Below the pieces are notes generated by a model. It was not told where the DNA came from, ran no database searches, and worked only from the letters and a program-made list of their open reading frames with translations. Below are positions 43,097-51,265 of a DNA stretch of 64,000 nt, piece by piece. The DNA lies in assembly GCA_963793025.1 (NCBI GenBank), contig CAWBYL010000006.1:248001-312000 (forward strand), in the 5' to 3' direction. Each line of letters starts with the position of its first letter. The stretch's first letter is position 1. The stretch comes from CAWBYL01 sp963793025. Its GTDB lineage: Bacteria; Actinomycetota; Acidimicrobiia; Acidimicrobiales; Acidimicrobilacustridaceae. The translations under genes were made by a program, and so were the position numbers.

Positions 43097-44577
43097 TCAG
43101 TCCATTCCGAGGTAGACGTTCTTGGTCCGTACGAACTCGAGCAGGCCCTCGCGGCCGCCCTCCTTGCCGTGCCCGCTGGCCCCGAAGCCCCCGAAGGGCG
43201 CCGACGCCGGCAGGGCGGCGAAGCTGTTGAGCGACACGTAGCCCGCCTCGAGCTTGGCGGCCACCCGGTGGGCGCGTCGCAGATCCTTGGTGTGGACGTA
43301 GCCGGCGAGGCCGTAGGGCGTGTCATTGGCCAGCGCGAGGGCCTCTTCCTCGTCGCGGAACGTCAGCACCGACAGCACCGGCCCGAAGACCTCGTTCTGG
43401 GCGATGTAGGAGCTGGGAGGCCACCCGATCGATGATCGTCGGCGACACGAAGAACCCGGCGGCGAGGTCCTCGGCCGGGGGTCCGCCGAGCACCACCTGG
43501 CCCGACGCGTCGCCGGTGGCCTGGTCGATCATGGCGAGGATGCGGTCGCGGTGGGCCTCGCTCACCACCGGACCGACCACGGTCGTCGGGTCGAGCGGAT
43601 CGCCGACGGGCAGGGATCGGGCGGTGGCCACGGCCAACGCGACGACCTCGTCGTGGACGTCCTCGTGGACGATCAGGCGGGTGGGGAACACGCAGCCCTG
43701 CCCGGCCATGCCCATGCACACGGCGCCGGAGAACCGGCTCGCCGCCTCCAGGTCCGCGTCGGGGAAGACGATGTTGCCCGACTTGCCCCCCAGCTCCAGC
43801 ACCACGGGGGTGAGGTTCTCGACGGCGGCGGCCAGGATCCGTCGCGCCGTCGCGATGCCGCCGGTGAACGAGAGCTTGTCGACGCCGGGATGTTCGCACA
43901 GGGCCTGGCCGGCCTCGGCTCCGCCGCTGATCACGTTGACGACACCGTCGGGGATGCCGGCCTGCTGGGCCAGCTCGCCGAAGCGCAGCACCGAGAACGG
44001 CGCCAGCTCCATGGACTTCACCACGACGGCGTTGCCGGCGGCGAGGGCGGCCCCGGCCTTGCGGGAGATGGAGGAGATCCCGCCGTTCCAGGTGGAGATC
44101 ATGCCGATCACGCCCCACGGCTCGACCACCGTGTAGTCGAAGGCGTTCTCGGGGAAGATCGGGATCACCGAACCCTCGAGCTTGTCCGCGTAGCCGGCGT
44201 AGTAGGCGAGGTAGTCGGCAGCGCGCCGGGGCAGCCCGCCGGCCACGGCCGAGGGCACACCGGCCTCGAGGCTGAGCATCGAGGCGATCCGCTCGCCGTC
44301 CTCGCGGCACCAGCAGGGCGAGCCGCGTGAGGGCGTCACGGCGCTCGTCGGGGCGCAGGGCCTGCCAGCGGGCCAGACCGACCCGCGCCGAGCGGACGGC
44401 GTCGTCGACCTCCTGGCGGCCGGCCAGCACCACCTCGGCCTGCACCTGCCCGGTGGTCGGGTTGACGTGGTCGTAGGTGCCGCCGCTGGCCCGGTCGAGG
44501 TGCGCGCCGTCGATGAGGAGCGCGCCTCCGGACAGGACCTCCTCGGCCAGGCGAGCGTGCGCGTCGGTGCTGATCAT
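43097..44577 (-). pseudogene. Aldehyde dehydrogenase, disrupted by two +1 frameshifts
   Basis: Three frames join into one aldehyde dehydrogenase of about 490 residues. Piece 1 starts at 44577 (GALLIDGAHLDRASGGTYDH); the frame changes near 44303-44310, where removing one C restores LLVREDGERIASML. Piece 2 holds the NAD site and catalytic parts: GNAVVVKSMELAPFSVLR, LELGGKSGNIVFPDADL (the catalytic Glu) and GMAGQGCVFPTRL (nucleophile Cys). A second shift near 43411-43425 leads to piece 3 from 43378 (SVLTFRDEEEALALAND, SLNSFAALPASAPFGGFGAS). Both shifts are single extra bases. Either the gene is decayed or the sequence has errors. Confidence 0.85.
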
Positions 44578-44593
44578 GGTGGTTCCCCCTCGG

Positions 44594-46187
44594 TCAGATG
44601 AGCGTGGGCAGGCGCTCCATCGGCCGTTCGATGACGACCGGGCGATCGTCGGCCAGACCTTCCCTGATGGCGCCTTCCAGGGCGTCGTCGGTCTCGACGC
44701 GGACGCCGACGGCCCCGAAGGACTCGGCGAACTTCACGAAGTCGGGGTTGACCAACTCGGTGCCGATGATGCGGCCGCCGAAGTTGTCCATCTGGTCCTT
44801 GTTGGTGTTGCCGTAGGCGGAGTCGTTGAACACCACGGTGACCACGTTGATGCCGTGCTGGACAGCGGTGGCCAGCTCCGTGGCGCAGAAGAGGAAGCCG
44901 CCGTCGCCGTTCACCGAGACGACGGGCAGATCGGGCTGGGCCACCTTGGCGCCGAGGGCGGTGGGAAAGCAGTACCCCAGCGTGCCCATGTACGAGCTGG
45001 TCAGGTAGGTGCGGGGGGCGTACACCGGGTACGCCATGTGGCACATGTAGCCCACGGTGGTGGTGCCGGCGGCGAGGATGCCGTCTTCGGGGATGGCCTT
45101 GCGCAGGGCCTTGACCATCCCCGCCTGGGGGCCGACGGCGTCGAGCTGGGCGTCGACCGACGCTCTCGCGGCTCGGTACTCGTCGCCGCGGTCGGCGTTC
45201 TTCACGCCCCGGCGGTCGAGGGCCTCGGCCAGCGCGATCGAGGGCGACGCGGGCGTCGCCCTCGACCGAGACCGCCGGCGTCTCGTGCTTGCCCATCTCG
45301 TCGGGGTCGACGTCGATGTGGACGAGCTTCTGGCCGGGGGAGAGGCGCAGGCCCTGGCAGCGGGTACCCACGGCGAGCACGACGTCGGCCCCTTCGATGA
45401 GGGGACGCAGACGGCGGTTCACCCACGCCGTGCCCACGAACAGGGGGCCCCGTTCGTCGTAGCCGCCTTTGCCCTCCCGCGTGCTCACGACTGCGGCCTG
45501 GAGCATCTCGGCCACCAGGGTCATCTCGTTCGAGGCGTCGCTCAGCACGACCCCGCCCCCGGTCACGACCAGGGGGTTGGCCGCCATGGCCAACAGGTCG
45601 GCGGCAGCGTCGACCGTCGCCGGGTCGGGTTCATGGAGGACCACGGGCTCCGGCGTGACGATGTCGGCGTCGGTCAAGGCCACGAACACCTCGGGCGGCA
45701 CCTCCACCTCGACGGGCCGGGTACGGCCGTCGAACATGGTGGCGAAGGCGTGGCGGATGGCGCCGGGGATCTCGTCGGCGTCGAGCACCCGGCGGGCCGA
45801 CTTGGTGATGGGGCGCACGATGTCGAGCTGGTCGTCGATCTCGTGGGTGAGGCTGAGCCCCTGGCCGAGGCCGTGCTGCTCGATCTGGCCGGCCAGCAAC
45901 ATGACCGGCGACGAGGTGGCCCACGCGGTGGCCAGGCCGGCGCCGGCGTTGTAGACACCGGGGCCGGGCACCACCAGAGCCAGGCCGGCCCGTCCCGCGG
46001 TGCGGGCGTAGCCGTCGGCCATGTAGGTGGTGGCCTGTTCGTGGCGGGTGGTGATGTAGCGGAGACCGGGCTCGTCGTGGATCGCGTCGAGAAGGTGCAT
46101 CAGCTGGATCCCCGGGATCCCGAAGACCACCTCGATCCCCTCGGCCCGCAGCTGCGCGACGAGGAGCTGGCTTCCCTTGCGACTCAC
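44594..46187 (-). pseudogene. TPP-dependent enzyme (acetolactate synthase-like), one +1 frameshift
   Basis: Starting at GTG 46187 behind AGGGAGGG, about 530 residues. The N-terminal domain has VVFGIPGIQLMHLLDAIHDE and the cofactor-activating Glu50 in RHEQATTYMADGYART; the C-terminal domain, from 45205, has the TPP motif VVSVNGDGGFLFCATELATA with Asn in VVFNDSAYGNTNKD. The frames switch near 45235, where one extra base breaks VALDALAEALDRRGV. Family members make or break C-C bonds next to a carbonyl (acetolactate synthase, 2-oxoacid decarboxylase, hydroxyacyl-CoA lyase). A putative GntR site is 27 bases upstream. Confidence 0.85.
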
Positions 46188-46213
46188 GTACGCCCTCCCT
46201 GTAGCCTTCCTCA

Positions 46214-46231
46214 TCATCCTAGCCATGATGG
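46214..46231. promoter_or_regulatory. Putative GntR operator, site 2
   Basis: TCATCCTAGCCATGATGG differs from the best copy at two of 18 positions. It lies 27 bases upstream of the TPP-enzyme start and just beyond the stop of the GntR regulator gene. Confidence 0.5.
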
Positions 46232-46251
46232 AGAGAGCAGGAGACTTGGGG

Positions 46252-47049
46252 TCAGTAGGAGCGTTGGACCACCGAGGCCGTGATGCGGCGGGCGTCGTCG
46301 ACCTCGGTGACGTAGGACTGGGTGGCCTCGAGGTGGGCCTGGGCCAGGGCACCGACCCGTGGATCACCGCGTTCGATGGCGGCGACGATCCGCTCGTGCT
46401 CCTTGATGGCCGCCTTGTACACGGTGGCCGAGGGGTTCTCCACCGTGTCGTCGGAGTAGATCGCTCCGGCATGGCCGGCCCAGATCTGTTCGAGGGCGCC
46501 CACGACCTGGCGGAGCGTCTCGTTGCCGCACAGCTCGACGATGGTGCCGTGGAAGCGGTCGACGATCGACAGCGTGGCCAGACGGTCGCCGATGCTGGCC
46601 CGCTGCTCGTCGACCAGCGCCCGCAGCGTAGGGACCACGACCGCGCCCCGATCGGGACGGGCCGCGCACATCACCGCGCACAGCGGCTCGAGGTGGGTCA
46701 GGGCCTCGCCCACGTCGCCGAGCTCGGTGGCCGACGACTGGAGCACGAGGCTCAGCATGTAGGCCACCCGGTCACTGGTGGGCAGGTGAACGTCGGCGCC
46801 GCCGACGTTTCCCCTCCGCACGGTGATCAGGCCCTCGGTCTCGAGGATGCGCATGGCCTCACGGGCCGCCGGTGGGCCCACGTCGAACTGCTCCACGAGG
46901 TCCTCGAGCCGCGGGACCACCGTGATCTCGCCGCTCAGGATCGAGTCGCGGAGGCTGGCCGCCACCACCTCGGCCATCCGCGGCAGGCGTTGCCGGCGAC
47001 GCCCGTCCTGGCCCATCGCCCGCAGCGGCGGCTCCATCGGAAGGGACAT
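46252..47049 (-). CDS. GntR family regulator with FCD domain (FadR-like)
   Basis: 265 residues from ATG 47049. The N-terminal winged helix (about 20-85) has VVAASLRDSILSGEITVVPR then LEDLVEQFDVGPPAAREAMRILETEGLI, the canonical GntR helix-turn-helix. The C-terminal FCD domain (about 95-250) is alpha-helical with MLSLVLQSSATELGDVGEAL, FHGTIVELCGNETLRQVVGA and the KEHERIVAAIERGD segment that carries metal-binding His of FCD proteins. It is divergent from the CoA-transferase gene by 68 bases, and its neighbours share an 18-bp dyad. Ligand: probably an acid or acyl-CoA. Confidence 0.93.
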   Translation of the reverse strand: MSLPMEPPLRAMGQDGRRRQRLPRMAEVVAASLRDSILSGEITVVPRLEDLVEQFDVGPPAAREAMRILETEGLITVRRGNVGGADVHLPTSDRVAYMLSLVLQSSATELGDVGEALTHLEPLCAVMCAARPDRGAVVVPTLRALVDEQRASIGDRLATLSIVDRFHGTIVELCGNETLRQVVGALEQIWAGHAGAIYSDDTVENPSATVYKAAIKEHERIVAAIERGDPRVGALAQAHLEATQSYVTEVDDARRITASVVQRSY

Positions 47050-47117
47050 CGGCCGAGCATAGGTGAGGTGTCGCCGAGGGACGGATGGCCCCGATCGCCG
47101 CTGACGAGGGAGACGAC

Positions 47118-48329
47118 ATGACAGGGCCGCAGACCGGAGATCACCGTCCGTTGGAGGGCACGAGGGTGCTCGCCGTCGAGCAGATGATCGCCGCACCGTG
47201 GGCCACACAGATGCTCGGCCGCCTCGGCGCCGACGTGATCAAGGTCGAGCACCCGACCCGAGGCGAGTCGGGGCGGGCGTCGCAGCCGTCGGTCCTCGAT
47301 CCCGACGGCCGCTCCGTGGGCGCCACCTTCCTGCGCACCAACCTCAACAAGCGCAGCGTCGGGATCGACCTGGCCGACGGGGCCGAGCTCATCCTCGACC
47401 TGGCCGAGCACTGCGACGTGTTCGTGCAGAACTTCAAGGCCGGGGCCCTCGACCGCCTCGGCCTCGGGTACACCGACGTGGCTGCCCGCAACCCCCGGAT
47501 CGTCTACGCCTCGGTCTCGGGCTTCGGCACGACCCGTCCGTCGCCCTACCAGGAGTGGCCGGCCTACGCCGCCGTGGCCGAGGCCATGTCGGGCATCTAC
47601 GACTGGAGCCGGGCCCCGGGCGCCCGCCCCGTGGTGAACCCGGTCGGCGGTCTGGGCGACATCGGCTCGGCCATGTTCGCGGTGATCGGCGTCCTGGCCG
47701 CCCTGTTGCAACGAGCGGAGACGGGGCGGGGCCAGCACGTCGACGTGGCCATGTTCGACGCCATGGTGGCCATCGCCGACGTGGTGCCGTCGATGTGGTC
47801 CCTCGGCGCTCGCGAGCGCGCTCCGGGCGCCATCCTCACCACGTTCTCGGCCTCCGACGGCGATGTCGTGCTCCAGGTCAGCCGGGAGCACCAGTTCGCC
47901 CGGCTGGCCGACCTGGTCGGGTGCCCGGGGTGGCTGGAGGACACGCGGTTCGCGACCCGCCAGGGTTGGGTCGACCACCTCGACACGGTCATCCGGCCCG
48001 CCGTCGAGGGGTGGATGGCCACCGGGACCAAGCTCGAGGTCTGCCAGGCGCTGGCCGACGCCGGCATCCCCGCCGGGCCCTGCAACACGGCCGAGGACGT
48101 CCTCGCCGACCCCCACCTGCAGGCCCACTCGATGCTGTTGGAGTTCGAGCGGGAGGGCGGCGCCCCCTACGTGGTGCCGGGCAACCCGATCGAGCTCTCC
48201 GACATGCCCGTGGTGGAGGACCGGCGCGGCCCCTGGCTGGGAGAGCACACCGACGCGGTGCTCGAGGACGTGCTGGGCCTGGCGCCCGACGCCATCGACG
48301 ACCTCCGCTCCCGCGGCATCATCGCCTGA
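47118..48329 (+). CDS. CaiB/BaiF family (class III) CoA-transferase
   Basis: 403 residues from ATG 47118, preceded by GAGGGAGAC; an in-frame ATG at 47085 is less likely. It has the family order LEGTRVLAVEQMIAAPWATQMLGRLGADVIKVEHPTRG, NLNKRSVGIDLADG, VFVQNFKAGALDRLGLG, GGLGDIGSAMFAVIGVLAALL (with the catalytic Asp of the GD segment) and TGRGQHVDVAMFDAM. Class III enzymes move CoA between carboxylates through an aspartyl-CoA intermediate. It could activate a substrate using formyl-, succinyl- or acyl-CoA. It is divergent from gntR-like 46252, so may be regulated by it. Confidence 0.93.
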   Translation: MTGPQTGDHRPLEGTRVLAVEQMIAAPWATQMLGRLGADVIKVEHPTRGESGRASQPSVLDPDGRSVGATFLRTNLNKRSVGIDLADGAELILDLAEHCDVFVQNFKAGALDRLGLGYTDVAARNPRIVYASVSGFGTTRPSPYQEWPAYAAVAEAMSGIYDWSRAPGARPVVNPVGGLGDIGSAMFAVIGVLAALLQRAETGRGQHVDVAMFDAMVAIADVVPSMWSLGARERAPGAILTTFSASDGDVVLQVSREHQFARLADLVGCPGWLEDTRFATRQGWVDHLDTVIRPAVEGWMATGTKLEVCQALADAGIPAGPCNTAEDVLADPHLQAHSMLLEFEREGGAPYVVPGNPIELSDMPVVEDRRGPWLGEHTDAVLEDVLGLAPDAIDDLRSRGIIA

Positions 48330-48364
48330 CCCTGCCCACCCCCCACCTTCCCGCCCGACCCTCC

Positions 48365-48414
48365 CAAACGATGCGCATCTCGCGTGCTCTGGCACGCGGG
48401 GAGCGCATCGTTTG
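48365..48414. repeat. Dyad family member C
   Basis: CAAACGATGCGC (48365-48376) pairs with GCGCATCGTTTG (48403-48414); inner arms CGCGTGC and GCACGCG flank a TCTG loop. It lies between the convergent CoA-transferase and Ldh-type genes, 12 bases before copy D, with which it forms a tandem pair. Confidence 0.92.
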
Positions 48415-48426
48415 CGCCGGGTGAGG

Positions 48427-48474
48427 AAACGATGCGCATCTCGCGTGCTCTGGCACGCGGGGATCGCATCGTTT
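48427..48474. repeat. Dyad family member D
   Basis: AAACGATGCG (48427-48436) pairs with CGCATCGTTT (48465-48474) around the same CATCTCGCGTGCTCTGGCAC centre as copy C. It is followed by the G-rich repeats. Confidence 0.92.
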
Positions 48475-48600
48475 GGGGAGGGGTCTGTGGTCGGGGGGGG
48501 TCTGTGGTCGGGGGGGTCTGTGGTCGGGGGGTGTGGTCTGTGGTTGGGGGGGGTCTGTGGTCGGGGGGTTTGCGGTCGAGTGGGGGTCGGGTGGGGAGAG
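48475..48600 (+). repeat. G-rich tandem repeat (GGTCTGTGGTCGGGG units)
   Basis: Five imperfect copies of TCTGTGGTCGGGGG, differing mainly in the number of G bases, start at about 48484, 48501, 48517, 48537 and 48554. Several runs of four or more G on the + strand allow G-quadruplex folding of the DNA or of the 3' end of the CoA-transferase transcript. Confidence 0.85.
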
Positions 48601-48605
48601 GGGTG

Positions 48606-49659
48606 TCAGGAGAGGGGGGAGCAGCCGAGCTCGGTGGCGATGCCGTCGATCTCCTCGACCAGGGCGGGGGGCAGGGGGATCCCGTCGCGCTCGGCGTTCG
48701 ATGCGGCGGTGGTGCTCGAGCTCGCCGGGGACGAGGATCCGCTCCACGCCGTCGGCCCGTTCGGACTCGTGGACGTCGCGGATGAGCTGGTCGGTGCGCT
48801 GACGGAACTGGTCCAGGCCCCCGAACCGGTCCGGGTCGACGGCGATGAAGCAGAAGCCCTTGGCCACCCGGTCGCGACCGTGCACGTCGGAGCCGGTGTT
48901 CTCGGTGCGTCCGAACGAGCTGCCCGCCAGCACGCCGCCGAGCAGCTCGACGAGCAGCCCGAGGCCGTAGCCCTTGTGCCCACCGAACCACTGGAGGTGC
49001 CAGACCGAGGCGGCCTCCGTGTCGGTCGTGGGTCGACCGGCCTCGTCGTTGGCCCAGCCCTCGGGAAGGCTGGGGTCGCCCCGCTTCTTGGCCAGCAGCA
49101 CCTTGTTGCCGGCCACGGCGGTGGTGGCGATGTCGTAGACGATCGTGGGCTCCTCGCCGGTGGGGACGGCGTAGGAGAGCGGGTTGGTCGAGAACATCTG
49201 GCTGATCCCGCCGTAGGGCGGCACGATGGTCGGGCCGTTCTGGAAGCAGAAGCACAGCACGCCGCGCTCGGCCGCCCGGCGGGTGTAGGAGCCGAGCGAG
49301 CCGAGGTGCGTCGCCTCCCGTACGCACACCGCGGCCAGCCCGTGGTCCCCGGCCCGTTCGACGACCTCGTCGACGGCGCGCAGCCCGGCCACCTGGCCCA
49401 GCCCGAGGCCCGCGTCGAGCCAGACGGTGCTGCCGGAGTCGTCGACCACGGTGATGTCGGCGACCGGCCGGATCTGCCCACTGCGGAGGCGGCGCACGTA
49501 CATGGCGAGGAGGTGGGCGCCGTGGCTGTCGACCCCGGAGAGGTCGGCTTCGACGAGCAGCTCGGCGGTGGCGGCGGCCGCCGGTGGGGGAACGGTGAGA
49601 GCCACGAGCACGTCGGTGACGACAGACCGCAGGCGGGCGGCGGGGATCAGGTCCGCCAT
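48606..49659 (-). pseudogene. Ldh-family (malate/L-lactate dehydrogenase-type) oxidoreductase, frameshift near the 3' end
   Basis: About 350 residues from ATG 49659. It belongs to the MDH2/Ldh family of NAD(P)H-linked 2-hydroxyacid oxidoreductases: GVDSHGAHLLAMYVRRLRSGQ carries the catalytic His region, GYTRRAAERGVLCFCFQNGP-type and GGISQMFSTNPLSYAVPT the nucleotide and substrate segments, and WFGGHKGYGLGLLVELLGG the conserved Lys-Gly-Tyr-Gly. The frame breaks at about 48700 and resumes as AERDGIPLPPALVEEIDGIA; without correction the frame reads on to 48319 through the repeats. The polarity is +1 as in the other disrupted genes. Confidence 0.85.
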
Positions 49660-49660
49660 C

Positions 49661-50455
49661 TCAGCGGGGAGTGTCGCCGGCGATGGTGATCCGGTGCAGG
49701 ACCCGTTCGGCGCCTGCTGTGTCGGCGACGACCGAGTGCTGGGTGCAGCGGTTGTCCCAGATGATCATGTCGCCGTGCTGCCAGCGGTGCCGGTAGGTGT
49801 TCTCCGGTCGACCGATGACCTGGTAGAGGTACGAAAGCAGCGGGGCGCTCTCCTCGGCGGTCCAGCCCTCGAAGTTCGACACGTAGTTGTCGTTCACGAA
49901 GATGGACCGGGCTCCCGTCTCGGGGTGGGTGCGCACGACCGGGTGCACGGCGGTGACGGCGGCGGCGTCGAGGCCGGCATCGGCCGACCGCTCGGTTCCG
50001 TGGTGGACGGCCTGGAGGCCGTCGAGGGTGGACCGCATGGCCGGCGAGAGCGACTCGTAGGCGCCCGAGGCGCTGGCGAACATGGTGTCGCCGCCGACCG
50101 GAGGCAGGACGCGGGCGAGCAGGATGGTGACGGCCGGGGGCTGCTTCATGTGGGTGGTGTCGGCGTGCCAGGTCTGGGTGATGGGGTTGGGGTCGTAGAT
50201 CTTCATGATCCCCGGGTGTCCCTCGATCGACGGGATGTACGGATGGATCGAGATCTCGCCCCATCGGGTCGCGAACTCCAGCTGGTCCTCCGGCCGCATG
50301 GCGGCCTGCCCTCGGATGCAGATCACCCCGCTCTCGAGGAACGTCTCGTGGACGACCTTCCAGTCCTCGTCGGAGATGGGAGCGGTGAGATCCAAGCCCC
50401 GGATGTCCGAGCCCAGCGCGGTGGCCAGGCGGTGAACCTCGATCGGCGACGCCAT
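49661..50455 (-). CDS. TauD/TfdA family 2-oxoglutarate-dependent dioxygenase
   Basis: 264 residues from ATG 50455 (earlier in-frame ATGs fall inside the adjacent dyad). The iron facial triad is visible: His97 and Asp99 in TWHADTTHM and His240 in RCTQHSVVAD; Arg255 in VLHRITIAG is the 2-oxoglutarate ligand. GGDTMFASASGAYESLSPAM matches the family. These enzymes hydroxylate aliphatic carbons next to sulfonate, ether or carboxylate groups. One base separates its stop from the Ldh-type gene start, so the two are co-transcribed; a hydroxylase followed by an alcohol oxidiser is consistent with one pathway. Confidence 0.93.
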   Translation of the reverse strand: MASPIEVHRLATALGSDIRGLDLTAPISDEDWKVVHETFLESGVICIRGQAAMRPEDQLEFATRWGEISIHPYIPSIEGHPGIMKIYDPNPITQTWHADTTHMKQPPAVTILLARVLPPVGGDTMFASASGAYESLSPAMRSTLDGLQAVHHGTERSADAGLDAAAVTAVHPVVRTHPETGARSIFVNDNYVSNFEGWTAEESAPLLSYLYQVIGRPENTYRHRWQHGDMIIWDNRCTQHSVVADTAGAERVLHRITIAGDTPR

Positions 50456-50460
50456 ATTTG

Positions 50461-50478
50461 CCATCATAGCCATGATGG
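50461..50478. promoter_or_regulatory. Putative GntR operator, site 3 (best copy)
   Basis: CCATCATAGCCATGATGG is palindromic at 16 of 18 positions. It fills the 25-base gap between the NIPSNAP-like gene's stop and the dioxygenase start, so it could control an internal promoter. Confidence 0.55.
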
Positions 50479-50480
50479 AG

Positions 50481-51224
50481 TCAGTCAGGGAGCTGGAAGG
50501 AGTCACGATCGGACTCCTGGGGTTGACGCCCCGTGCGGAACGGGCACAACGGCGAGTCGACGAGCAGGAAGCGCTCCCAGTCGACCACCTGGTCGGCGGT
50601 GGCCGATCGCCATGCCGCCACGTTCTCGTCGGTCCGCTGGACCGCTTCGAACGCCGCCCACTCGTCCCAGGTGGGTATGGCCCACAAGAGCAGGACCTCG
50701 CTGTCGTTGCGCATCGCGGTGGCCCAGGCGCCGGCCAGCTCCCATCCGAAGCGGCCGTGCGTGTCGACTCCGTGGTGCCGCACGGCGTCGAGGTACGCCC
50801 ACGCCGTTCCCGGTCGGACCTGCACCACCTCGTGGGCGTAGGTCTCACCCTTCACCCCGTCGGCGCAGAGCTCGTCGATGGTGCGGGTCCAGGGTGCGGG
50901 CACCAGCACCCGGTCGACACCGGACCGTCGGAACTGGGCGGCCTTGGCCCACCACGCGGCGAGCGACGGATCCTGCAGGGAGGCGTGGTTGAACTCGTGG
51001 CGGAACGAGGAGGCCAGCCCGGGGTAGCCGTCCTCCTCCCACAGGTTCACGACTTCCGGCCAACGACGGGTCGTGCCCACGGTTCCCCACACGCCGTAGC
51101 AGCTCTGGTCGCGCTCGGCCTGGGCGATGGGCGACCAGTTGGCGGTCATGTGGTGCATGTAGTTCGCCCGGTTGTGGCCGATGATGTCGATGAACTCGTG
51201 GATGTAGACCTTGTCGTTCGCCAT
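50481..51224 (-). CDS. NIPSNAP-like hypothetical protein
   Basis: 247 residues from ATG 51224. It shows two related halves, the first with VYIHEFIDIIGHNRANYMHH and the second with YAHEVVQVRPGTAWAYLDAV; both suggest ferredoxin-like (dimeric alpha/beta-barrel) units of the NIPSNAP/EthD kind, and VLLLWAIPTWDEWAAFE fits the end of such a domain. I know of no defined reaction for this sort of protein in such clusters, but they often accompany degradation genes. It is upstream of the dioxygenase on the same strand, and a weak dyad lies between it and the divergent acyl-CoA dehydrogenase gene. Confidence 0.7.
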   Translation of the reverse strand: MANDKVYIHEFIDIIGHNRANYMHHMTANWSPIAQAERDQSCYGVWGTVGTTRRWPEVVNLWEEDGYPGLASSFRHEFNHASLQDPSLAAWWAKAAQFRRSGVDRVLVPAPWTRTIDELCADGVKGETYAHEVVQVRPGTAWAYLDAVRHHGVDTHGRFGWELAGAWATAMRNDSEVLLLWAIPTWDEWAAFEAVQRTDENVAAWRSATADQVVDWERFLLVDSPLCPFRTGRQPQESDRDSFQLPD

Positions 51225-51235
51225 CCCCTCTCTCT

Positions 51236-51253
51236 ACATCATGGCCAGGAAAG
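51236..51253. promoter_or_regulatory. Possible degenerate GntR operator, site 4
   Basis: ACATCATGGCCAGGAAAG keeps the CATCATGGC half of the dyad but not the other half. It lies between the divergent genes starting at 51224 and 51266. Confidence 0.3.
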
Positions 51254-51265
51254 GACCAAGGGTCG

